Shown here: in pieces, positions 1 through 4,275 of the stretch
How positions within the stretch are numbered: the first letter of the stretch is position 1
Layout: every line of letters begins with the position of its first letter
Source of the DNA: Microcaldota archaeon
GTDB taxonomy: Archaea > Micrarchaeota > Micrarchaeia > Micrarchaeales > CABMGC01
Direction of reading: 5' to 3'
Assembly: GCA_021851985.1 (NCBI GenBank)
Contig: JAJZOS010000057.1
Location: 1 to 5,735 of the forward strand
DNA: 5,735 nt
The notes under the pieces: model-generated
The model's input: only the letters and a program-made list of their open reading frames with translations
Told to the model about the DNA's origin: nothing
Database searches by the model: none
Position numbers and translations under genes: made by a program

Positions 1-351
1 AGCAATACCTTGGACAAAGGAGTTAGCGCAGGAGAGATATACCCTTTTCTTGAACTACTTAATAAAAACAATTACGTCGCATTTAGGACGGAGAAGTTAA
101 GAGGCAAGAAAACCTACCACCTAACTAGGGAGGGGCGAAATCTAGTCAAAGAGCTATTTTCCAGATCGGGGGCGTTGGCAAATGCGCTAATCGGATCAAG
201 GCTGGAGATATGTGCGCATTGTAATTGTGAAATATACAAGGGCGGGGTTGAGGAGAGAATTAAAGGGCGTACACTAAGATTCTGTTGCAAGTACTGTGCA
301 AAATCTTATACGAGCAAAAGTGAAAAATATTGCCGGCGACCCGATATGTAA
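1..351 (+). CDS. PadR-like winged-helix regulator with C-terminal TRASH metal-binding domain (5' partial, possibly frameshifted)
   Basis: The reading frame is open from the first base, so the N-terminus lies outside the window; a TTG at position 10 is unlikely to be the real start. The first ~60 visible residues match the second half of a PadR/winged-helix domain: GEIYPFLELLNKNNYV corresponds to the recognition helix, and KKTYHLTREGRNLV to the wing strand and following helix (family pattern 'YxLTxxGR'). After a short linker comes CAHC, then ~19 residues, then FCCKYC, the Cys spacing of TRASH/YHS domains that bind copper or other soft metals. The architecture suggests a metal-sensing transcription factor, probably controlling a heavy-metal export or detoxification gene outside the window; the target is inferred. 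The frame ends (SEKYCRRPDM) just after an A5 run. With one A fewer it would read straight into the YHS domain of the next entry. Family call is fairly sure; the exact C-terminus is not. Confidence 0.75.
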   Translation, partial: SNTLDKGVSAGEIYPFLELLNKNNYVAFRTEKLRGKKTYHLTREGRNLVKELFSRSGALANALIGSRLEICAHCNCEIYKGGVEERIKGRTLRFCCKYCAKSYTSKSEKYCRRPDM

Positions 352-466
352 GATGGAAGTGAAGGAAAATACCAAATTTAAGAGCATGTTTAAGGGTAAT
401 ACTTACTACTTCTGCTCTCTTGGATGCAAAAAAAATTTGAGAAGGCGCCAGACAGATATATTGTAG
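320..466 (+). CDS. YHS/TRASH metal-binding domain, separate small protein or displaced end of the preceding regulator
   Basis: From a GTG at 320 this frame gives 48 residues containing DPICKMEV near the start, then YYFCSLGCKK. This is the YHS-domain pattern (DPxCxM ... YYFCSxxC), a soft-metal-binding fold related to TRASH. It overlaps the preceding gene by 32 nt in the +1 frame. I see no convincing ribosome binding site before the GTG, and the next ATG (353) would cut off the first ligand Cys. This makes an independent gene doubtful. Removing one A from positions 323-327 joins the frames as ...SENIAGDPICKM..., giving one regulator with tandem TRASH and YHS domains ending at 466. The domain is clearly conserved as protein, so it is not random ORF noise; whether it is made separately, by frameshifting, or is artificially split cannot be told from the sequence. 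Confidence 0.6.
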   Translation: MKNIAGDPICKMEVKENTKFKSMFKGNTYYFCSLGCKKNLRRRQTDIL

Positions 467-474
467 GATAGAGT

Positions 475-576
475 ATGGAATATCAGTGCAGTGTATGTGG
501 GCTTCATTATAGGAACAGAAAACAGGCTGATAGATGCTATCTATGGTGCTCCGCACACGATAGTTGCAGCCTCTAG
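475..576 (+). CDS. 33-residue Cys-rich small zinc-binding protein
   Basis: An ATG 8 nt after the YHS stop opens 33 codons starting MEYQCSVCGLHYRNRK and ending with WCSAHDSCSL. It has a CxxCG knuckle, then an ADRC and WC pair, then a final Cys. The layout 'CxxCGLxY ... A..C..WC....SC.L' resembles a family of very small archaeal zinc proteins that I recall near heavy-metal transporters and TRASH/YHS proteins; that association is from memory. The reading frame ends naturally at TAG 574-576, and codon order fits a real polypeptide. It sits in the same direction as the two metal-domain frames upstream, so a common operon and role in metal trafficking or sensing is plausible. No strong ribosome binding site is visible; translation may depend on coupling to the gene upstream. 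Confidence 0.6.
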   Translation: MEYQCSVCGLHYRNRKQADRCYLWCSAHDSCSL

Positions 577-599
577 TTGCCACTTCTAGGCCGTTCTGC

Positions 600-710
600 G
601 TGCTTCCTGTACACTGCTTAGGAAGTCCTTGAAAACGAACCCCGAACCCGCGTTTTCAGTCTTCCTGCTTGATGTCTTGTCTCTGGTTTTGAACCCAGAG
701 CCATAGACGC
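600..710. other. Gene-free stretch with nested and competing inverted repeats; possible structured RNA or terminator region
   Basis: No credible coding frame exists between 577 and 720. The segment contains an 8-bp inverted repeat TGAAAACG (630-637) / CGTTTTCA (651-658) with a 13-nt loop. Around it AGGAAG (620-625) can pair with CTTCCT at 661-666 or, alternatively, with the same word at 603-608, so two folds exclude each other. A third hairpin pairs CTCTGG (681-686) with CCAGAG (695-700), extended by GTCT (674-677) / AGAC (705-708). It lies downstream of both the metal cluster (+) and the tRNA (-), so it could be a small RNA on either strand or a 3'-end processing/termination region. I recognise no known RNA family. 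Confidence 0.35.
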
Positions 711-720
711 TAGATTTCAA

Positions 721-793
721 TGGGGCTGCCGAGATTTGAACTCGGATAACCGCGACCCGAACGCGGTAGTCTGCCAGGTTAGCGTACAGCCCC
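721..793 (-). tRNA. tRNA-Pro (anticodon CGG)
   Basis: On the minus strand a full cloverleaf can be drawn. The acceptor stem is GGGGCTG (793-787) / CAGCCCC (728-722), with A at 721 as discriminator and no encoded CCA. The anticodon stem CCGCG/CGCGG closes the 7-nt loop TTCGGGT, giving anticodon CGG (Pro). The T stem CCGAG/CTCGG closes loop TTCAAAT. T8, A14, G18G19 and A21 are present, and A15-T48 can form a Levitt pair. G35, G36 and A73 are the expected proline identity bases. No intron is seen. The D stem is abnormal: only G11-C24 and a T13-G22 wobble form, while C10/T25 and C12/A23 are mismatched (see findings). The rest is so regular that a functional gene is likelier than a pseudogene. Confidence 0.88.
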
Positions 794-801
794 AGATAAA
801 G

Positions 802-810
802 ATATAAATA
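802..810 (+). promoter_or_regulatory. TATA box of priL
   Basis: ATATAAATA is centred about 26 bp before the ATG at 832, the normal archaeal TATA-to-start-site distance. Transcription would therefore begin at or next to the start codon, giving a leaderless mRNA. This agrees with the lack of a Shine-Dalgarno sequence before priL. Confidence 0.65.
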
Positions 811-819
811 TAAAACAAC

Positions 820-829
820 ATATTTATTT
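820..829 (-). promoter_or_regulatory. Possible TATA box of the tRNA-Pro gene
   Basis: On the minus strand this reads AAATAAATA, about 27-36 bp upstream of the tRNA 5' end at 793. The whole 795-831 interval is AT-rich and must hold promoters for both the tRNA (-) and priL (+). The element nearer the tRNA (802-810) is too close to serve it at the usual spacing. Confidence 0.4.
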
Positions 830-831
830 TG

Positions 832-1752
832 ATGTATACAAAAGAGCAGCTTGATTTCGCATATAAATATCCATTCTCGTCAGATGCAAAGGCAGTGCTG
901 GAAAGCCTGAAGATCAACGCGATAGACTACAGGTACATGGAGCTGGGAAAGGAGCGCATAATGGGGGACATGGACAAGAATATACATATCGTCAACATCT
1001 CGCTGGAAAATGTAAAGATAAGCGAGATTCTGAGCTATGCCTATGCGAGGATGATAGTCAGTGCGCTTGACGACAAGCTGGCGCTGTCCAATTTCATTGA
1101 AGGGGAGCAGAGGCGCGCCGGAGAAACAATGAAAAGCGATACAGCAGAGAATCTGATGAAGATTGCATCGGAATTGAAGGTTAAAATAATAGACAACAAG
1201 TCCGAATTCCTGATAAGCCTGGGAGGATATCTGAAAAATATCCCGAAAGGCGATAATGCTGCGCTGGTAAACCAGAAATTAAGCGGCGGGTTTATCATAA
1301 TAAGCAGGCCTCTGCTTGTAGGCTTGCTAGCAAGTGCGTCAAAGTCTGCCATAATGCATGGCTTGCCGATACGCAGGGAAGAGCTTCCAAAAGACATAAT
1401 AAAATTTTCCAAGACATTCACGTTCAAGCCTGCAATGACAATAACTGTAAAAGGGGGCAACAGTAGGGCATGGATAGAGAGAGTCCTTGAGACCCCAATA
1501 CCTGACGTAAGGCACAGGGTGGTGAACCTTGTGCTTGCGCCTTACCTTGTGACGGTAAAGAAGATGAGCCCAGAAGACGCATATGCCATAATACTGGATT
1601 ACATAGAAAGATGCAAGAAAATAAATCCGGACACCAAGATAAACGAGCAGTATATAATGTATCAATGCAGGTATGCAAAATCAAAAGGCCTTAAGCCCCT
1701 TTCGCTCGTAAAGGCCAGAGAGCTCCTTGCAGGAATGATAAACTTCGACTAA
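832..1752 (+). CDS. priL: DNA primase large subunit PriL with a PriX-like, cysteine-poor C-terminal domain
   Basis: This is the non-catalytic subunit of the archaeal replicative primase, which positions the catalytic PriS subunit and supports initiation of RNA/DNA primers. The N-terminal domain matches PriL: YPFSSDAKAVLESL at residues 13-26, then EILSYAYARMIVSALDD (65-81) followed by a helical block (EGEQRRAGE), then FLISLGGYLKNIPKGDNAAL (126-145) and LSGGFIIISR. The C-terminal part (~212-306), with IERVLETPIPDVRHRV and LAPYLVTVKK, resembles PriX-type domains (PriL C-terminal fold without Fe-S). Only two cysteines exist in the whole protein (261 and 279), so the usual four-Cys 4Fe-4S cluster cannot be built. 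The ATG at 832 is chosen over the TTG at 829 because of the TATA spacing; the product is 306 aa. It is followed after 3 nt by a zinc-finger gene. The PriL call is strong from domain order; the PriX likeness is from remembered motifs. Confidence 0.82.
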   Translation: MYTKEQLDFAYKYPFSSDAKAVLESLKINAIDYRYMELGKERIMGDMDKNIHIVNISLENVKISEILSYAYARMIVSALDDKLALSNFIEGEQRRAGETMKSDTAENLMKIASELKVKIIDNKSEFLISLGGYLKNIPKGDNAALVNQKLSGGFIIISRPLLVGLLASASKSAIMHGLPIRREELPKDIIKFSKTFTFKPAMTITVKGGNSRAWIERVLETPIPDVRHRVVNLVLAPYLVTVKKMSPEDAYAIILDYIERCKKINPDTKINEQYIMYQCRYAKSKGLKPLSLVKARELLAGMINFD

Positions 1753-1755
1753 AAA

Positions 1756-1911
1756 ATGGCGATATCAGTGCAAGATGTAAAACAGTTATGTGCGATATGC
1801 AACAGGCTTGCGTTGCACACATGCAAGCTTTGCGGCAGGCCTGTGTGTGAAGACCACTTCGTAAAGGAATCGGGGATCTGCACGTCATGCAAGCGCGGCA
1901 GATCTGGTTAA
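1756..1911 (+). CDS. 51-residue cross-brace (B-box/HIT-like) zinc finger protein
   Basis: The ATG lies 3 nt after the priL stop, so the two genes are almost certainly co-transcribed. The protein has eight evenly arranged metal ligands: Cys12, Cys15, Cys23, Cys26, Cys31, His34, Cys42 and Cys45. The visible motifs are LCAIC, TCKLCGRPVCEDH and GICTSCK. This C2-C2-CH-C2 order would bind two zinc ions in a treble-clef/cross-brace fold, similar to B-box or HIT zinc fingers. Nothing else is present beyond a basic tail (KRGRSG), so it probably acts as a protein- or nucleic-acid-binding adaptor. Linkage to primase suggests a role near replication, but that is only an inference from position. It converges on the membrane-protein gene, with 9 bp between the two stop codons. 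Confidence 0.75.
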   Translation: MAISVQDVKQLCAICNRLALHTCKLCGRPVCEDHFVKESGICTSCKRGRSG

Positions 1912-1920
1912 ATGGTGCAT

Positions 1921-2349
1921 TCAACTGCTGTTCCTATATAGCATGAACGCTATGGCTGCATTCAAGAGCACGAACACGAACAGCCCTGTGAAGGCGAACG
2001 AAGTGCTGAAAGATGAGATTGCATTGGTGCCGAACCCGAATAGGTACGCCCATCCGAATCCTGGGCTGACGCTGTGCGCCTGGCTAAGCGGCAGGCCGAA
2101 AGCTGCGTCTGCGAGCATGAATATGAACGCAAGCAGCGATATTGTACCAGTTATAAGCAGATACATCCTTCTTTCTTGCTTGTAATAACCCATGACCAGA
2201 ACGCCAATTATGGCCAGATAAACTAGCAGTATGGTCCAGTGCAGGGCGCCAAGGCTCTGCAGCAGCGTATCGAATATAAGCAGGTACATGCCGAAGAGCA
2301 ATTCCAATACAAACGCGGCATAGAACGCCTTTTTCAGTGCGTCTTTCAT
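1921..2349 (-). CDS. Four-helix membrane protein of unknown function
   Basis: The 142-residue product has four clear hydrophobic segments: about residues 9-30, 38-56, 62-84 and 115-138. A short basic N-terminus (KDALKKA) and a KQERR loop between helices 2 and 3 suggest that both sit in the cytoplasm; the longer loop between helices 3 and 4 (LPLSQAHSVSPGFGW) is then outside. I recognise no family. Its start is 4 nt after the stop of the surface-protein gene, and the AAGTGAT before the ATG overlaps that stop codon, which points to translational coupling. It may be a membrane partner of the surface protein, inferred from co-transcription only. Confidence 0.75.
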   Translation of the reverse strand: MKDALKKAFYAAFVLELLFGMYLLIFDTLLQSLGALHWTILLVYLAIIGVLVMGYYKQERRMYLLITGTISLLAFIFMLADAAFGLPLSQAHSVSPGFGWAYLFGFGTNAISSFSTSFAFTGLFVFVLLNAAIAFMLYRNSS

Positions 2350-2353
2350 AATA

Positions 2354-3466
2354 TCACTTCTTCCTGAAGGCGAAGAACGCGGCTATCAGCACTATTATAA
2401 TGACAACAACTGCGATGGCTGCATAAGGTGGTTTTGATGCAGAAGGTGCAGTATACGGCGTGGTTGTTGGTGCAGTTGTTACGGTGCTTGGCACTGTAGT
2501 TGAAGATACATTTGTTGTGGGGGCAAATGTGAACACCCACAGGACCGGCTTGAAAAACTGGTCGTTCAATATCTCCTTTGACGTAGCGTTGTATGTCCAA
2601 GCATCCTTAAACTTGTACGCTCCCCCAGTGTATGCAGTGCCATTTGCACTAAGGTTGCCGCCGAAATATGTCCACGAGCCCCATGTGGAAGGATATGCAG
2701 CTGTCGTTATAACTGGCTGGGCCTTTCCTAGCTTATTAACGAGGCTTATGGTCGGGGTTATTTTTCCATTTACCTCATATGCAAACGCATACGCCATATT
2801 GTAACCTGATTCATTGGGCGGCAATGCAAGGTTGCTTACTTCAAATATTGCAAGCGTAAAGTTATACCTGCTCAAAAGCGTGCCACTCATATTTGCAAAA
2901 GTATTTGCAGGTATGGTGGCATTCACTGCAACGCCGTCGAATGATTTAACTGATAAAAATCCGCCCTTAGTTGCATTTATGCTTAATGTCGATGCATTGA
3001 AAAGTGTGAAAACTGCAGGCGCCTGCGAAATTGTTGTAGTTGCTGTAGTGGTATTAGATGTTTTGCTGAATATCGTCAGGCTTAGCGCAGTGTTGGAACT
3101 TGAAGGATCGTCCCCTGTTGCATTCAATATAATGCTATATGTGCCTGGCTTTGCATTTGAAGATGCAGATATGCCCATCGTTCCAGAATATGTCGGATCG
3201 CCATAGCTGTTTGACAAAGTTAAGGTTATCCCATCTGCAAGGAGCTGATTCTTGTTCACTATGTTGAGTGTCGTCCCCCAGGGAGTTCCGCTCACCAATC
3301 TCACCGTATATCCTACCGAAGCAGAGCCTCCAACGCTAAGATTTGCGCTGTTCTGAGTCAACTGTATGTTTGAACTTCCTATCCCTGATGCGAATGCATA
3401 GGATGGAACGATTAGGAATGCCACCAAGGCAAAGAAAGCCAATGATGCAGAGTATTTGCCCTTCAT
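2354..3466 (-). CDS. Secreted, C-terminally membrane-anchored surface glycoprotein (unknown family)
   Basis: The 370-residue product begins with a signal peptide: MKGKYS, a hydrophobic core LAFFALVAFLIV, and likely cleavage after AFA at about residue 27. Residues ~28-135 are beta-rich with an Ig-like feel (regular strands, KPGTYSIILNATG). Residues ~148-316 form a second domain rich in aromatic residues (WGSWTYFGG, KDAWTYN). A Thr/Ser/Pro stalk (~317-346) follows, then a transmembrane helix AAIAVVVIIIVLIAAFFAF and the basic end RKK. I count 13 N-x-S/T sequons, typical of archaeal N-glycosylated envelope proteins. The start at 3466 is set by a GGTGG ribosome binding site 5 nt upstream; a longer frame running into the 5S gene is excluded. 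It could be a minor S-layer or adhesion protein; no enzyme motif is visible. Confidence 0.85.
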   Translation of the reverse strand: MKGKYSASLAFFALVAFLIVPSYAFASGIGSSNIQLTQNSANLSVGGSASVGYTVRLVSGTPWGTTLNIVNKNQLLADGITLTLSNSYGDPTYSGTMGISASSNAKPGTYSIILNATGDDPSSSNTALSLTIFSKTSNTTTATTTISQAPAVFTLFNASTLSINATKGGFLSVKSFDGVAVNATIPANTFANMSGTLLSRYNFTLAIFEVSNLALPPNESGYNMAYAFAYEVNGKITPTISLVNKLGKAQPVITTAAYPSTWGSWTYFGGNLSANGTAYTGGAYKFKDAWTYNATSKEILNDQFFKPVLWVFTFAPTTNVSSTTVPSTVTTAPTTTPYTAPSASKPPYAAIAVVVIIIVLIAAFFAFRKK

Positions 3467-3471
3467 ATAAT

Positions 3472-3476
3472 CCACC
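3472..3476 (-). promoter_or_regulatory. Shine-Dalgarno site of the surface-protein gene
   Basis: GGTGG on the minus strand lies 5 nt before the ATG at 3466. It is complementary to the usual archaeal 16S 3' end and decides the start codon. Its presence implies a leadered transcript, unlike the probable leaderless priL. Confidence 0.7.
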
Positions 3477-3480
3477 AAAT

Positions 3481-3485
3481 AAAAA
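3481..3485 (-). terminator. Short T-run terminator after 5S rRNA
   Basis: On the minus strand TTTTT follows within 3 nt of the predicted 5S 3' end. Archaeal RNA polymerase often stops at such runs. Because the surface-protein ribosome binding site comes only 4 nt later, the run may be leaky. Confidence 0.45.
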
Positions 3486-3487
3486 GT

Positions 3488-3600
3488 GCCAAACAGCAAT
3501 GCGGTCTTCCGCCCGAAGGCAGTACCACGCATCGTTAGCAAGCTTAGCTTCCGAGTTCGGAATGGGATCGGGCGTTTCCTTGCTACTATGACCGTTTGAC
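3488..3600 (-). rRNA. rrf: 5S ribosomal RNA
   Basis: On the minus strand the central 5S signature is plain: GCCCGATCCCATTCCGAACT, then CGGAAGCTAAGC. The terminal helix I is formed by CAAACGG (3598-3592) with CTGTTTG (3496-3490), extendable by two pairs to 3600/3488. Helix IV/V ends in a UUCG tetraloop (TGCC-TTCG-GGCG). The length of ~113 nt is slightly short for archaeal 5S. It stands alone: no 23S gene adjoins, and it has its own TATA box 25 bp upstream. The boundaries are taken from helix I and may be off by 1-3 nt. Confidence 0.95.
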
Positions 3601-3620
3601 AGTAATATAAGCAAAGATAC

Positions 3621-3629
3621 TTTTATATA
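3621..3629 (-). promoter_or_regulatory. TATA box of the 5S rRNA gene
   Basis: On the minus strand the sequence reads TATATAAAA, preceded by the purine-rich GCAAGG that could serve as BRE. Its centre is 25 bp from the predicted 5S 5' end at 3600, which is the standard spacing. Confidence 0.75.
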
Positions 3630-3641
3630 CCTTGCGCAAGG
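3630..3641. promoter_or_regulatory. Perfect 12-bp palindrome abutting the 5S TATA box; candidate operator
   Basis: CCTTGCGCAAGG is a perfect 12-bp inverted repeat with no spacer, touching the upstream edge of the 5S TATA box and covering the BRE position. A dimeric regulator bound here could block or assist TFB. No second copy was noticed in the window. Confidence 0.4.
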
Positions 3642-3662
3642 GTGCCTTACATAAGAGGTTAA

Positions 3663-3720
3663 GATTTGCAAAAAGAAGGCCTGTGCAAAGCACAGGCACT
3701 GTTTCTGGGGTTGCCAAATC
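3663..3720 (+). other. Structured element containing the first repeat copy
   Basis: GATTTG (3663-3668) pairs with CAAATC (3715-3720), enclosing a strong hairpin GCCTGTGC (3679-3686) / GCACAGGC (3690-3697) with an AAA loop. The right-hand part holds the first copy of the 19-bp repeat. It could be a small RNA or a decayed leader region. I recognise no RNA family. Confidence 0.4.
3693..3711 (+). repeat. Imperfect direct repeat, copy 1
   Basis: CAGGCACTGTTTCTGGGGT matches copy 2 at 3865-3883 in 18 of 19 positions. Copy 1 is followed by TGCCAAATCG, which recurs in part after the 95-residue gene (GCCAAATCG at 4191-4199). No coding frame is established here. Confidence 0.8.
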
Positions 3721-3784
3721 GGCGATAATATACTAACCTTAAAATATAAAAAGGTTTCTTTTAATACACATACATATAGAAGTG

Positions 3785-3792
3785 TATAAATA
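3785..3792 (+). promoter_or_regulatory. TATA box upstream of the 95-residue gene
   Basis: TATAAATA is centred about 24 bp before an ATG at 3812 and would start transcription near 3812-3815, giving a leader of about 75 nt for the gene at 3891. Further A/T-rich elements at 3739-3755 and 3800-3809 could also act. Confidence 0.5.
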
Positions 3793-3811
3793 GTTTTACT
3801 ATAATAAAAGT

Positions 3812-3886
3812 ATGCAAAAGATGCGCATTTGCCAGCGCCATAAAAATTGGCTAGGCTTGCAACAGCAGGCACTGATTCTGGGGTAA
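3812..3886 (+). CDS. Possible 24-residue leader peptide ORF
   Basis: An ATG at the predicted transcription start opens a frame beginning MQKMRICQRHKNW and ending QQALILG, with TAA at 3884-3886, 4 nt before the ATG of the next gene. The repeat copy 2 codes its end. Copy 1 can be read in the same frame as AQALFLG, downstream of a TTG-QK start. The coincidence of TATA distance, stop position and repeat frame is suggestive, but a 24-codon ORF is easily due to chance. Confidence 0.25.
   Translation: MQKMRICQRHKNWLGLQQQALILG
3865..3883 (+). repeat. Imperfect direct repeat, copy 2 (leader and ribosome binding site of the 95-residue gene)
   Basis: CAGGCACTGATTCTGGGGT differs from copy 1 (3693-3711) only at one base. 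Its GGGGT end lies 7 nt before the ATG at 3891, so the repeat includes the probable ribosome binding site of that gene. Confidence 0.8.
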
Positions 3887-3890
3887 TAGA

Positions 3891-4178
3891 ATGAAGTGCA
3901 AGCGTACTGTAAAGTACAACAAAAATAAACTCTATGGATGCATAGAAGCACTGACAAGGGATGCAAACATGACATACAGCATAGACCTGATGAAGGATGA
4001 AAAGGAGCTTGGGCAGTCCGATGCGAAATTCAACAGGGAAGTAGCAAAGATAACTGAGGACATGATCAACCTAAGGAAACTGTCAGAGGGCCTAAAACTC
4101 GCAGGCAAGGAAAGGAGGTACAATGTAGCTATAGAGCTGAAAAGCGATGAAATAACCTACAGCATAACTGGGAGTTGA
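3891..4178 (+). CDS. 95-residue protein of unknown function
   Basis: I do not recognise this protein. It starts MKCKRTVKYNKNKLYG, has a charged central helix (about residues 43-72: DAKFNREVAKITEDMINL) and ends in two likely beta strands (RRYNVAIELK, EITYSITGS). There is no signal peptide or membrane segment, and only two Cys, so it is a small soluble alpha/beta protein. A TATA box, a leader with GGGGT before the ATG, and a T-rich terminator after the stop show a single-gene transcription unit. Codon use matches the neighbours. The flanks recall a shorter version of the same leader/tail at 3663-3721, as if a related unit had lost its coding part. Confidence 0.7.
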   Translation: MKCKRTVKYNKNKLYGCIEALTRDANMTYSIDLMKDEKELGQSDAKFNREVAKITEDMINLRKLSEGLKLAGKERRYNVAIELKSDEITYSITGS

Positions 4179-4199
4179 TGCATCCGAGAAGCCAAATCG

Positions 4200-4237
4200 T
4201 TTCTTTTCCTTTCTTTTTTTCCTTTGTTTTCCATTTT
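4200..4237 (+). terminator. T-rich transcription terminator
   Basis: The interval is almost pure pyrimidine with T runs of 4 to 7, including TTCTTTTTTTCCTTTG, 21 bp after the stop of the 95-residue gene and before the next TATA box. Such U-tracts without a hairpin are the usual archaeal intrinsic terminator. Confidence 0.75.
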
Positions 4238-4243
4238 GAAAAG

Positions 4244-4250
4244 TATATTA
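4244..4250 (+). promoter_or_regulatory. TATA box of the methyltransferase gene
   Basis: TATATTA is centred 29 bp before the ATG at 4276, which predicts a leaderless or very short-leader transcript. No good Shine-Dalgarno sequence precedes the gene, in agreement. Confidence 0.55.
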
Positions 4251-4275
4251 ATTCTGATATGCAGTTATAAGGCAT

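Noticed and set aside
681..700. T-arm-like sequence (GGGTTCAAAACC on the minus strand) just beyond tRNA-Pro, suggesting a split or degraded tRNA.
   Set aside because: With a 7-nt T loop the stem has two mismatches, and no matching acceptor strand or anticodon arm is found nearby. The sequence is better explained as a 6-bp hairpin.
721..760. Integration site (att) at the tRNA 3' end.
   Set aside because: No second copy of the tRNA 3' sequence and no integrase are seen in the window.
829..831. TTG start for PriL three bases before the ATG.
   Set aside because: The ATG at 832 fits the TATA spacing for a leaderless mRNA, and nothing favours the TTG.
3467..3541. Longer N-terminus for the surface protein, starting inside the 5S gene.
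   Set aside because: It would precede a normal signal peptide with residues coded by conserved 5S rRNA, and the GGTGG site clearly selects the ATG at 3466.
3336..3872. 178-codon minus-strand open frame across the 5S gene and its promoter.
   Set aside because: It overlaps the surface protein and 5S rRNA, its codon content is poor, and it crosses the palindrome, TATA box and repeats. It is a chance open frame.
3693..3883. CRISPR array or transposon ends formed by the 19-bp repeats.
   Set aside because: Only two copies exist, 172 bp apart and in direct orientation. There is no regular spacing, no terminal inverted repeats, no transposase and no cas gene.
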